64,000 nt of DNA from Pollenia angustigena (taxonomy: Eukaryota; Arthropoda; Insecta; Diptera; Polleniidae): contig OV884059.1 of NCBI GenBank assembly GCA_930367215.1, positions 63,707,393-63,771,392 on the forward strand, written 5' to 3'. Positions 9,925 to 20,341 of this stretch are shown here, piece after piece. A program made the position numbers and the translations under genes. Positions within the stretch are counted from its first letter, which is position 1; every line of letters begins with the position of its first letter. The notes below the pieces were generated by a model. That model saw only the letters and a program-made list of their open reading frames with translations, was not told the origin of the DNA and made no database searches.

Positions 9925-10688
9925 ACTACCAACAAGCAGGTGATGGTCGCTTGCAACATCCGCCCTCTTTTACAACGCACATCCAACAGAGACCCGCGCC
10001 ATTTACGGCTTATAGTAATGTGGTCGATTTGGTTTTCTGTTATATGGTCCGATGATACCCATGTGGTCTTGTGTACGTTTTTATGTGGGAAAAGAGATCC
10101 ACCTATAACTAGGTTGCTTGCAGCACACATATTAACAAAAATATCTCCATTTTCGATTCTTCTTCCTAGCGCATGCGTGCCCATAATGTTTTCGAAGCCA
10201 GAGTTGTCAGAACCTATTTGCGCGTTAAAGTCTCCCATAACAATCAATATATCACCGGTGTTTGAAGACGAAATTGCACGATCAAGTAGGCTGTAAAAGT
10301 CTTCTTTAGCAGAATAATCTGACACCTCTGTAGGTGCATAGCACTGTATGCAAGTTACGTTACGCGCACGGGTTCTAAACCTTACAGAAATTATTCTGTC
10401 CAAGTAAGGCTTCCAGCATATGACTGCATTATAAGCTTCTCTAGAAAGTAGAATGCCAACTCCAGAAGATTTTGGCTCATTGGCTGGCTTTCCTGAATAA
10501 AGAAAGTGATGTCCGTTGGCGGTTGTTATTTCACCAGATTCTGGCCAGCGTACCTCACTTAGGCCTAAGAAAAGAAGTTTGTAGTTTTCAAATTCATTAC
10601 ACAGTTGTTCTAAACGCGATGGTTCAGACAGCGTCTTAACATTCCAGGTTCCAAATCGTGTCCGTTTTTTCATGCTAAAGGTTGTCAT
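9915..10688 (-). CDS. RTE retrotransposon apurinic-like endonuclease domain
   Basis: The 257-codon frame encodes the N-terminal exonuclease-endonuclease-phosphatase fold that nicks target DNA to prime reverse transcription. Motifs are GTWNVKTL (residues 13-20), LGLSEVRWPESGE (catalytic Glu), YAPTE, VMGDFNAQIG (Asp and Asn), NGDIFVNMC and QIDHITIS. It starts at an ATG after about 180 bases of 5' UTR. The SDHH region that should close the domain is out of frame: after DVRCKRG the reading is frame-shifted by a single missing base, and the continuation is found in the overlapping RT frame. Annotation pipelines often mislabel this domain as craniofacial development protein 2. Confidence 0.9.
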   Translation of the reverse strand: MTTFSMKKRTRFGTWNVKTLSEPSRLEQLCNEFENYKLLFLGLSEVRWPESGEITTANGHHFLYSGKPANEPKSSGVGILLSREAYNAVICWKPYLDRIISVRFRTRARNVTCIQCYAPTEVSDYSAKEDFYSLLDRAISSSNTGDILIVMGDFNAQIGSDNSGFENIMGTHALGRRIENGDIFVNMCAASNLVIGGSLFPHKNVHKTTWVSSDHITENQIDHITISRKWRGSLLDVRCKRGRMLQATITCLLVVCV

Positions 10689-10904
10689 CAGTAAATCAGA
10701 TCTTTTTTGGTTAAATATAGTTGAGGTTTCATTAATACGTGTTATTTAAGATGCGGTAGCTTATTAGGCTTCCGCATCCGATCCTGGTGCTGGGGCTGCC
10801 AGCAACCTCCAGGCAGGCAATTTGTAAAGTTTTTCAAAGGCAGAGATTATCCGCGTTCCTTCTACTTCCTGATTTAGAACTATGGTATTTTTTTATTAAA
10901 AAAG

Positions 10905-11182
10905 TGGGATTTCTTTCAGCCCACTGTTTTAAGAACTTTTTAATCTACATAACTGCCGAATTTCGTTAGCATATCTTTGTTCATGTCAGATTTATAGAAT
11001 GTCAAACCTTAAAAATATTATTTTTTACTCATATTGAAAGCCCTTTTATTCATTTACACTATATTTTAATAATTTTAATGTTTGACATTCTATAAATCTA
11101 ACATTAATAAAGGTATCATAATGAATTTTGGCAGTTATGTAGATTAAAAAGTTCTTAAAACAGTGGACTGAAAAACATCCCC
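10905..11182. repeat. Approximately 280-bp palindrome inside Transib copy 1
   Basis: Arms of about 120 bases share, in inverted order, CCACTGTTTTAAGAAC, TTTTTAATCTACATAACTGCC and GATTTATAGAATGTCAAAC (the middle one with one base trimmed from the quoted core in places). The same palindrome is present at the equivalent place in Transib copy 2 (25414-25690), so it belonged to the parent element before both copies inserted. It may be an old MITE or a structural part of the Transib 3' region. Confidence 0.75.
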
Positions 11183-11782
11183 ATTTCTGATAAACAAATA
11201 CCCAAATTCCCAATCCCGGAAAACGGCTTTAAATTTTTTTTTTGTTCTATTAAGGCAATATATGTAATTTACCATTCGATATTGCTCAGAATTTTCTAGA
11301 AAATAATGGAAATATTAGAAAACATTACTGTTCTAAATGTATAAAAATCGGTGTGCTGAATTATTATAAATTTTTACTCAAATTATCTTTTTTTTTGTTT
11401 GAAAAATTTGATTTGGAATAGGGCATATGGGAGTAAAAATGTCAAACTGACTATAAATTGCTTCTTCAAGCATACACTTAATGTTTTCTTTTGAAAAATA
11501 TAAATATTTTTATATATTTCTGGAGAAATTCGTATTCATATTACCTTTATATGCATATACATTCGCCTCGTATATGCCACTATACCTTTAAAAAAAATGT
11601 ATAGGCATGTAATAATACCTATGATCATTTTGTGAATAGGTTTCTACATTATCAACTCTACAACAGGTTCAACTGGAACCAGTTCCACTAGAAAACTTTT
11701 TAGATTAAAAAAATAAATGAGTGTAAATTTAAAATTTTTTTTTCTTTTTTTATTTAAATAACAATAAAATTTATTATATCTA

Positions 11783-13168
11783 CTATTGATTCGGTTGGAA
11801 AATTGCCTCCAAATATTCCATATTTGGTTTTGTATTGTCTTTGTCCTGTAGCAGCCCTTTTGCTTCTTCATCTAAGTCCCGATGTTCTACTTTCCATTGA
11901 CTTCGAATGCTAGAGATGAGCGGATCTGACGTTGGCAACAATATATTAAACAGATCTTCGTTCGTAAAATCTCGTGACATTTTTCTGGTATTGTGCTCCC
12001 TATAAAATCTGTAATCTTTATTCCTTTTTTCCTGGGCTTCTTCTGACAGATCTCCTAGTGGTACTTAATGATGCCTAATGACATCCTCTGCATGATAAAG
12101 GATTTTATGAACCGTTGCAGACATATTTCTGCATGGATATTTGATAGTATATATTCGAGCTGTTTCTTTGGCATAATCCCCAAATTTTCTATAATCAATT
12201 TGTTCATTGCATGCAAGTACATCAATGATTGTTTTAAATCTTGATATAAGACTTATATCAACACCTGTTATTTCAGATGCTTCTTTGGGATCAGAAAAGA
12301 ACCTTCTTGCTGTATTCCCATCATTCGTATTGCCTGATCCTTGTTTTGGTTGGTCTATAATCAAGCCACATTTGCGAAATTCGTCCTGAACATGCTTCTT
12401 TTTTATACTTCTTAAATCCTTGTTGGTTTCATTGTTTCTTATTGATCCTGTAGGTCCAAAATCCAAATCATAACTAATTTTTAGTATGTGCTCCATAATT
12501 CGTATTCTTGTATGTATGTGCGATAATCCAAATTCATATGCATTAGTATTATCTAATGATTTTTCCGGGACTTGGTTTAATTTGCTTGATGTGGTTTGGC
12601 ATATAATGCAGCTGGACGAAGCCTTTATGTCAGTCAAAGCCTGGCCTACTTTTCCGTCTATTATCGTTAGCACTAATTAATAGTTAACTTCAATTATATG
12701 GCCATGTATTTCTAATTCTAATGGCCGTAGTGTTGCAATTTGGGCTCTTATATAACTGGTTTCATTTTTAATGGTAACAGCAGTTTCCTTTTTAAATTCA
12801 AATTTAATTGGTCTGCAGTATTTTGTAGAAGATGGTGTGAGATTTTTCCAAATATCCTTTGTTGGCATCGTACTGGTCGAAGGCGCCGAGTGTTCCAAAT
12901 TCTTTACCAATCGCAATGGAACAAATGATACCATGAACATATCTGTATCTGAAGTATTTTCACATATAGATTGCTTGTATTGTTTCTGTCCAGAAGAACC
13001 ATCACATCCCCATTTGCAAAAGAGAGTTAACTTGCAGTTCCCACATTTTTTCAAATCATCTCCTTTAAGTGATTGTAGTAAACGCTGAGCTGTATGATTA
13101 AGTAGACCTTGAAGTTTTACCTCTGCCGAAATTGAACCCACTATTGATAAGAGTTTGACATAAAACAT
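11783..13168 (-). pseudogene. Transib (RAG1-like) transposase, C-terminal two thirds, two in-frame stops
   Basis: One continuous frame of 462 codons is interrupted by two TAA codons (12677-12679 and 12065-12067). Transib transposases cut DNA at RSS-like ends and are the relatives of RAG1. Visible in order: KWGCDGSSG (first catalytic Asp, codon near 13001-13003), VPLRL, SSTKYCRPI, TIIDGKV followed by SSSCIIC (second Asp near 12656-12658 and a zinc-binding CxxC), NDGNTARRFF, and LGDLSEEAQEKRNK with HNTRK and TNEDLFN (the catalytic Glu lies in SEEAQE, about 12034-12043). The first 12 codons are not transposase: they match the 5' non-coding region of copy 2, and the coding part begins abruptly at about 13132 with ISAEVKLQGLLNH. 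All three catalytic residues survive although the gene is dead. Confidence 0.85.
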
Positions 13169-14087
13169 AATCCATCCGATTAAAAAACTAGAAAAACCGT
13201 TATAAAATCAAGCCAAAAAATCCGTTTTATCCGACCCTAACAAGTTCTATTTTTTGTAGCACACCTTAAATTTAATTTTTTTTTGAAATCCATAAAATAT
13301 TTTTGGTGAATTTTTTAAAAGTTTGAATTTCCGAGGTTACCAATTTTAGAGGTCCGCAAGTCACACTCCCGACCCTCCATTCTTTCAATTCAACTCAAAA
13401 GCTATCCGGCTATGACAGTTTAAAATTGCATTCAAATATGTTCAGCCGTTCATAAGAAGCAAAATAATTTTTCAAAACAAAACGTTCGTAAGCCCTTGTG
13501 TTATATTTCAGTCATATGAGCAGCTTAAATAAAAATAGCAAAAAAAAAAAATTTGCGAGTAATTTCATTAAAATGAAAAAAGTGTTCAACAGACAGTTCA
13601 AAACAGTTGAACAAGTATATATGGGGTTAAAGAGGACACTTTCAGCTTTCTGATGATACTAAAATCTCTTTAACCCATTGCGACCCTAACAAGTTCTACT
13701 CCTCTAAAATTCGGATTTAACGAAAATATAGAACCTGGGGAAACATTTAATAACACATCAGGTATAAATCATACAGTGATGTAATGAACCACTTTTTAAA
13801 GACTACTATCCCGCTAATATAACAAAAAAAAATTTCGACCCATTATTGATAACGGTTTGCGAGAAATCATAATTTAGTTCTGATCAAATTTACAAAAATT
13901 AATTTTTTTCTAAAACAACATAAAATATTTGTTTCCAGCAGCATGCCACAGCCACAATTATCAATATTTTAATCTAGTTTTTTGGGTACCTTAGTTCTAA
14001 TATGTTTGCTATCGAATGGCATTAAAATTTTTGAAATCGACGATGACAAAAAATAGGACTTTTGGCCGATGAAATTCAATTTTCAGC
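13169..14087 (-). other. Transib copy 1 5' non-coding region
   Basis: Matches 19386-21055 of copy 2 in inverse orientation, apart from the MITE that interrupts copy 2. No ORF. It contains two diverged versions of a block starting near TATTGATAA (about 13850 and 13136) that reflect an internal duplication also seen in copy 2. Confidence 0.8.
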
Positions 14088-14099
14088 CACAGTGCGACG

Positions 14100-14971
14100 G
14101 CTGGCAGTCGATATACAAACTTCAAACTTTAAACCAAATGGCATTTATACTTGGTGGATCGAAATTTGTTGTTTGTGAATGATTACACAAGGCAACAAAA
14201 TCGAAAAAATTTTAAAGGCTTGAAAAACTACTATACAATTTTGATGTATTGTGGTTCCAGTAGTACAAATATGGTCCAAATTTAAAATTCTATGGACAGT
14301 TTTTTTTTAAAAAAAATTTTTAGCAAAATTATAAATTTTTTTAGACGTTTCTTCACATAATTAATGATAACTCAAAAACGGTGAGTCCGATATTATTAAA
14401 ATAAATTTAGAAAAATTTAAATTTACATAGCCTTTCAATCGGCCCACTATTTTTGGAGTTATCAGAAAAAATTGAAGCCAAAAATATATTTTTTACGTAA
14501 AAATGGCAAATATTTTTGTTTCAAAAAAATCATGAAAAATCGAAAACGGCAAAAATTGTGCAGATTTATTGTTTTATCACAAAGCCATATGTAAAAGCAA
14601 CAAAATGAGATATCGGTCATAAAAATTGATTGATAATTTTCGAATTTATTCACAATTAGGTGAATTCGCTCATTTTCACAAAATTTTAGTTTTTTTTTTC
14701 GATATACATAAAATTGAGTTATTAATGTTCTTCTTTCGATTTATTGAATTTTGAAAACATGCTATGTACAATTTTCACATCGAAAATGCATTACATAGTA
14801 ACATTCATGTATTTTTTTGGCAACACCCTACCTACAATACTGTTTCTATTCTTCGGAAAAACATTTGAATTGGATAAGTTTAAATGTATTAATCAGTAGA
14901 AAATTTATATTTTATTATTTAAATTTATAATAGGAAATAAAATAAGAAAATAAATAAATAATTATTATAAA
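14100..14971. other. Inter-element sequence, no gene recognised
   Basis: AT-rich. It probably belongs to the 3' flank of the broken transposon-type gene at 14972-16721. No terminal repeats or RNA motifs found. Confidence 0.4.
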
Positions 14972-16721
14972 CTACAAACTCTGGAATTTTCTTTTATTCG
15001 ATTTTCTACTATTGTTGAATAACGAAGTGTTACTCTGAATACTCATGTGTGCATCCCAGCGACCCTGGTATGGTTCCTCCATTGTCCGGATGTCTTGGTG
15101 GAATCGTTGCCCTATTCCTCACTCAAGTCTCCTAGATTTTCAGGAAAACGATCTAAGTGACTGTGCAGGTAATGTACTTTGATGCTCATGTTGCATCCAA
15201 GATTCTGGAATTGAGTTAACATCTCTTCAACGTGCGTAACGTAATCATCACCCTTGTTATTTCCTAAGAAATTTTGAATAACCCATACAAACGAATCCCA
15301 TGCATTTTTCTCAATTTCTGACATTGAACTGCCAAAATCAATATCTTTGACCAATTTGCGAATTTGTGGACCATTAAATATGCCTGCTTTCAGCTTTTCA
15401 ATACTCAAATTAGGAAACTTCCTTGAAATATACTGGAAACATTTACTATCTTTGTTAAGTGCTTTAACATATTGTTTCATAAGACCAAGTTTAATGTGAA
15501 GAGGGGGAAATATGATCCGATCTCGGGGCACTAGAGCCACATTTATAACATTTGGCATACCTGGAACCAGTGTTTCCCTAGAAAGCCATTGTTTTCTCTT
15601 TCAGTGTTCTGCTTTAGCTCTGCTGTCCCATAAACATAAAAAGCAAGGGTATTTGGTAAAGCCACTTTGTTGACCTAAGAGGAATTTTACCATCTTAAGA
15701 TCAACACAAATTACCCAGTTATGTTCATTATACTTTATCTTCTGCAATTACAGAGTATTCTTCTTTTACTTTGGTTGAATGTGCGATCGGCAAGGAGTTA
15801 AATTTATTTCCATTATGCAAAAGGACACACTTCAAGCTGCGTTTTGATGAGTCGATAAATAAACGCCATTCGTTTGAATCGTATCTCTGGAAGCCCATGG
15901 CAGTCATCAAACCAGAAATATCTGTGCAGTACACAAAATCATCCTCTTCAACAAAATAATGAAGTAAGCCTTCTTCTCGAGTACGGTAATACGAAACTTT
16001 AGTTTCTTTTGTTATGAGATTTGTTTCTTTCATCCGGGACGCAAGTAATTCCGAAGACCTTTTCGACAATCCAAGGTCTCTAATTACATCATTAAGCTGG
16101 TCTTGATTCCATGGTTTCGGCGAGAAATTTTTGTGTGGGATAAACTCGTAATTTTCAGATGTAGATAGCAGTGCTGAATTTGAACTTTCTGATTTGGAAC
16201 ATATACTTGAGGTTAAGTGTCCTGGTGAAGATGAAAGCACTTGACTAGAGCTTGGACCCTGATCTTCAGCATATTTCATTTCTGGTGAATGTAGAACTGC
16301 AAGTGTAAACCCATCAGCAGACCTCGTGGGGTAAGACCATCGCATATGTTTTCCGAAGCCGGAAAATAACAATCGGATTCGTGGCTCGCTGTTTCTCTCC
16401 ATCGCATAGGCTTCGCAAGCGTCGTCTGTAAAATGAAAAAAATTTCAAAATTTAATTTAGAAATACTTTAAGTATGAAATATTCCAAATGTATTAACCTA
16501 TACTTACTTTACGTTAGAAAACCTCATAGGTAAATTCAATCGACATGAAATACATATGGCACTGGGTGTCCAATGCTGATTCAAATTGTAACAATCTTCA
16601 TATGACTTTTGCAATGAAGTTAGGAAGCAGTTACGTTTTTCTCGGTGATATATTGGCCGCACACATTACAAAATGAATCCGGATTGTTTTTACATAAAAA
16701 TGTTCTGGCTTTCTTGCTCAT
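14972..16721 (-). pseudogene. Two-exon transposon-type gene of an arthropod-wide family, multiply broken
   Basis: Exon 1 (16721-16508) starts MSKKARTFLCKNNPDSFC and has a CxxC...C..C zinc-finger-like pattern (FCNVCGQY, then WTPSAICISC). It has a consensus 5' splice site GTAAGT at 16507. An 82-base intron ends TTTTACAG at 16426. Exon 2 holds WRLFIDSSKRSLKCVLLHNG, GQQSGFTKYPCFLCLWDSR, FPPLHIKLGLMKQYVKAL, GPQIRKLVKD and HYLHSHLDRFPENLGDLSEE. Lesions: a frameshift in exon 1 after ITEKN, a frameshift near 15735, TGA at about 15604-15606 and a frameshift near 15110, after which GERFHQDIRTM-like coding continues out of frame to a stop at 14972. I recognise the family as a repeated, presumably transposase-related protein in arthropod genomes, but cannot assign a superfamily. 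Confidence 0.65.
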
Positions 16722-17460
16722 TTTTATTAATACTTGTAAATTGTTTTAACTTGTTAGCTGAATGACTCTTTATGTAGGGATAAAATGATGTTTCCGTTAT
16801 CGCAAACAATTCTTGAATAAAGTAAAATGGCTCAAGGAGCTCTTATAAATACTGATACTATAATTTGGGATAACCCTTCATGTGGGTACAGTTTGTGTGT
16901 GCTGCAAATTTGTTTCTTATTCCCAAGAATCATAAAAAACATTAAGGAATGTTATGCAAAAAAATCATCCGTTACAGGTAGCCAACGGAAAAAAGAGCAT
17001 TGCAGCGTGCACGCACATTTATGTTAATTGATTTTCATGTTCTTCCTTACTTCTGTTTTTACATTGAAAATTTGCTTGACAGTGAGTTAAAAACAGTCAA
17101 GCACACATGAGGGAATAAATATACTATTATCGTGAGTGTGCGTGACCGTAAGCAAAAAAGAGACACGCGCACTTCTTTTTTATTAGATTTTTCTTAATGA
17201 AATTCGAAAAATTTTTGTAAAAGTTATTGAAAATTTTCTTCAAAGGACACTTGACAGAACCAAAAGCCCTTTTTACAATTTTGGCGAAAATTAAATTACA
17301 AAGTGTGATTATGATGGGTATAATTTATATAACTTTATAGAATTTTATTTAAAATAATATAACAAATACCAAAATGTTTACTTTTTGCAACATGGGCAAA
17401 TGGTCGGATTTGTTCAAAACTTAAAGTTTTGTCCCATCTTTATCTGGGAGCAATGCACCG
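16722..17460. other. No gene recognised
   Basis: Upstream of the broken two-exon gene. Open frames here are short and motif-free. A GC-rich patch with CGTGCACGCAC and GTGTGCGTGACC (17005-17170) shows no gene signature. Confidence 0.4.
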
Positions 17461-17498
17461 TGAGTTGTGCTAATAACGCGAAGGTCACAGGCTCGGTC
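17461..17498 (+). pseudogene. tRNA-Ile-like fragment (anticodon arm to T arm)
   Basis: GTGCTAATAACGCGAAGGTC at 17467-17486 is identical to the anticodon-arm region of the tRNA-Ile genes in this window. It is followed by a T-arm-like stretch with substitutions (ACAGGCTCGGTC). The 5' half is only weakly similar and the acceptor stem is not formed, so it is a tRNA pseudogene or a tRNA-derived relic. It ends about ten bases before a mariner-type terminus. Confidence 0.6.
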
Positions 17499-17504
17499 TT
17501 AAAT

Positions 17505-17660
17505 GTAATATCGGGTGTTTCTGTTAGTTACATGAGAACTATCAATATCAATCCCTATGGTTTGACAGCTAAGAATGTCAAGCTGTGTTTACATTTATGT
17601 TCAGTAAGTTTTGGCAATCGTTTAACGCTATAACAACATTTCCAAATTGTGCACTGAAAA
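17505..17660 (+). mobile_element. 5' end of a mariner-like element, truncated
   Basis: TAATATCGGGTGTTTCTG resembles the terminal repeat seen inverted at about 56090 next to a mariner transposase relic. It is followed after about 100 bases by coding-like NRLTL and QHFQIVH-type sequence (17615-17645) that matches the start of the transposase at 44812. The rest of the element is absent. Confidence 0.45.
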
Positions 17661-18966
17661 GGAAAAACAATCCATCCATCCGTTCTTTAATCAAGCCGGT
17701 TTTGATAGTTCAGTACGTACGGATTACCTTAAATCAAATACAGAATGCTTGATGCAACACGGTTTTCTCAAGTACACCGTGCATAGATCAGCAAACGGTA
17801 TTGACGTAAGTAAAAGTGATATAAAAATTCAAGAATTTCTAGGTTGGTTTAATCCCGAAATCGTCCTTCAAATAATCCGAAAATGAGTTTGCTTCTAACC
17901 ATTGTGGCTGAGCAGCTTTTCAAAAAACGTAAAGCTAAATCAGGTTTATAATAGAGCTAAAGAGAGTTTTTGGTTAATCATTTAAAAAATAATCGATTTA
18001 CCGGCTTTACAACACGAAAACCAAATTATTTATTAAAATAAAAAATTTAATTTGAAAAATTCACAATGTTGAGAAACCATCAAAAGACATAGTTATTATT
18101 TAAATTTTGGGTTTTGAAAGTTATAGGAATTTTATTAATTTATTATTGGAGATATTATACGAATTTTATTTTAAAAAAAGTTTTCATTTTTTAATTGGTT
18201 AAGCATACGCAACGTGCTTGCCTTTCGTTTACCTATTGGTATTTTTGGCACTTCCAATGGTAATTTTGTATCTCCCATCATAAGTGTTTATAACCGAAGT
18301 CAAACAACTTTCCTCCCGACACCTCCCAGGATTACGCATTTTTCCAAAAAAAAAAAACATGTATAGAAATGGACATTGTTTATGGAATCCCCTCAATGAA
18401 TGGAGAAAGCGGGTAGGTATGTTAAGAACATATGTAAGGGATGAAAAATAAAGAAGTCTGTAGTATATTTTACCCATCTAGAGATATTGTAGGAGCTGAA
18501 GAGGCCAATTTATACAATTTCATATGTATAGTAGTCCCTTAAGAAGTGGAGATAAAGGGTCGGACCCTTGACTCCGCGGCTGATTTGGGACATTTTGTGC
18601 ATTTTTCATTCAACATTAACCTCGTTCAGTGGCCATTTTTACACATTTTACCTCCCCCATTATTGGCCTAATGCATTTTTTTCCCAAATAGCACAAAATA
18701 AGGTGTCGTAGCATTTCGAAATCGAAAAGCCGGTAACTTTTTTATGAAAACTACATTATAAATACACATACTAGGGATGCCAATCGAGATTGGTTTTCAC
18801 AAATCTCAATATTCGGGAATTAAAAATATGCAAATCTAGGGATTTTTCGGGATCTCGGTTTTTTGGAATTCGGGGTTTTTAATAGATATTCGCTAAAAAG
18901 TCTTAAAAAGAGGTTTAAAACAAAAGTTGTATAATTTATTTAATACATACTACAAAGTTAAAATAA
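17661..18966. other. No gene recognised
   Basis: Contains open frames without motifs (for example 17647-17886, plus). TAGGGATGCCAATCG near 18775 looks like a hAT-type terminus, but no matching second end is visible. Confidence 0.35.
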
Positions 18967-19373
18967 AACAAGTCGGGTCAAGCCCAACAATATGATACGC
19001 TACACCACAGTATATATTATGTTTAACGGTTATTACCAGCATTTTTGATTTAGATTTTGTTTGGCCGATTCCAATAAAATTTAGTACGATGATTTTGGTT
19101 GCAACAAAATAAGTTTGGATTACATATTATCCAAATATCAACATAATAAGATCATTTATGAGCACAAAGACTATATTCCGGAAAGATTCTTGTATGGGGG
19201 CTATGTGAAATTATGGACCGATTCTCAACATTTTCAATGGGCTTGAACCTTAACACAATTGAAATACACATACCAAATATTATTAAATTAACTCCAAAAT
19301 TGCGACCTGTAATTTGCGCACAACATTTACATGGGTATTATAAACATCCGCATAAACGCAATTTTAAACTCAC
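18967..19373 (-). repeat. Dispersed fly repeat, family B, inverted copy
   Basis: Begins with AACAAGTCGGGTCAAGCCC followed by TACACCACAGTATATA. This is the reverse complement of the end shared by the copies at 38011-38638 and 40309-40912. The Transib copy 2 target site lies at its inner edge. Confidence 0.65.
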
Positions 19374-19593
19374 CACCGCACTGTGGCTGAAAATTGAATT
19401 TCATCGGCCAAAAGTCCAATTTTTTGTCATCGCCGATTTCAAAAATGTTAATGCCATTCGATAGCAAACACATTAGAACTAAGGTATCCAAAAAACTAGA
19501 TTAAAATATTGATAATTGTGGCTGTGGCATGCTGCTGGAAACAAATATTTTATGTTGTTTTAGAAAAAAATTAATTTTTGTAAATTTGATCAG

Positions 19594-20320
19594 TACCCAT
19601 GTTCTGTAACTATAGTGAGAACTTCTCGCGTCGAAAAGATGTGACACAAAATATTCCATCGTTTCTCGAAAAGTGAGGAAAAAGTGTGTCTGTAACTCAT
19701 GTCGAAAACTATCAAAAGAGATTACGTCGTTACGTTATAAATGTCATAACATTGCACTCGAAGCCGATGTGACATTGCAGACATTGAAAACGCCAGTAAC
19801 AAATAACGTTGACGGCGACCAAAATTTACTAAAATTGAAAATTTTTCAACGACGGCGGCGAAATTAGAACCGTCGGCTTTACCAAATAATGTAAAGTGCG
19901 ACTTTAATGTTTGTTGTTTGCAAACGATTTAAAAACATTCGTATATTTTATATAAATGTAAAAAGCAAAATAATTAAACAATAAAAAAATGTGCCAAGAA
20001 CAAAATATTATTATTATTATTCTTTGTATTTTGCATTTTTAAGTGTTTTTTGGTGTTACAAGTTTTTCTCGCCCCGTTTTTATACATGAGTTTATTTGAC
20101 AGTTCAAAGCGGAAACTTTTCGCACAAAAATGTTACAGACACACTTTTTCTGAAATTTGGCGAGTAATTTCCTTACGTGACAGCTAGTACTCGCCAAAAA
20201 AAGTTGCAGATACAGTTTTGTGAGAAAAACAGCTGTTTGTTTCAATTTATGGCATTTCTGTTTCATTTCACACATTTCAATCGAAAAGTTTACTGACGCG
20301 AGAGTTACAGAACATGGGCA
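19594..20320. mobile_element. 727-bp MITE inside Transib copy 2
   Basis: The termini are TACCCATGTTCTGTAACT and, inverted, TGCCCATGTTCTGTAACT: 18 bases with one mismatch. A 3-bp direct repeat CAG flanks it (19591-19593, 20321-20323). Transib copy 1 has the uninterrupted target at about 13870, so the boundaries are certain. The interior shows further imperfect inverted symmetry (GACGCGAG and CTCGCGTCG near the ends) and no transposase. Confidence 0.88.
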
Positions 20321-20341
20321 CAGAACTAAATTATGATTTCT

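Larger units (their letters stand above)
7776..10870 (-). mobile_element. Full-length RTE-clade non-LTR retrotransposon
   Basis: The element is flanked by a 13-bp target duplication GATTTAGAACTAT (7763-7775 and 10871-10883). It runs 5' to 3' on the minus strand: about 180 bases of 5' UTR, an endonuclease, a reverse transcriptase, a very short 3' UTR and a (TA)n tail at 7776-7791. Short 3' UTRs and microsatellite tails instead of poly(A) are typical of RTE elements. Comparison with the matching stretch of Transib copy 2 (25700-25800) shows the uninterrupted target, which proves insertion into the Transib. Reading frames are broken by at least two indels. Confidence 0.9.
7546..14094 (-). mobile_element. 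Transib copy 1 (RAG1-like DNA transposon), minus orientation
   Basis: Perfect 5-bp GC-rich target duplications CGACG flank it at 7541-7545 and 14095-14099, the length known for Transib. The ends carry RSS-like heptamers: CACTGTGGCTGAAAATTG at the 5' end (minus strand, from 14094) and CACAGTTGCTGAAAATCG at the 3' end (7546). The conserved TCATCGGCCAAAA continues inside both. Most of the C-terminal transposase gene is retained (11783-13168), but the N-terminal part is deleted. A complete RTE retrotransposon (7776-10870) is inserted in the 3' part. Without it the copy is about 3.4 kb. Its sequence matches copy 2 (19379-25942) in reverse. Confidence 0.9.

Noticed and set aside
13133..13168. MFYVKLLSIVGS as the true N-terminus of the Transib transposase in copy 1
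   Set aside because: The same bases occur in the 5' non-coding region of copy 2, far upstream of the real start. They were fused to the coding sequence by the deletion.
17647..17886. 79-codon plus ORF as a small gene
   Set aside because: No family motif. It lies in the truncated mariner end and is bounded by repeats, so no support for coding.
18770..18800. hAT terminus TAGGGATGCCAATCG
   Set aside because: No matching second end or 8-bp duplication could be found, so it is not called as an element.
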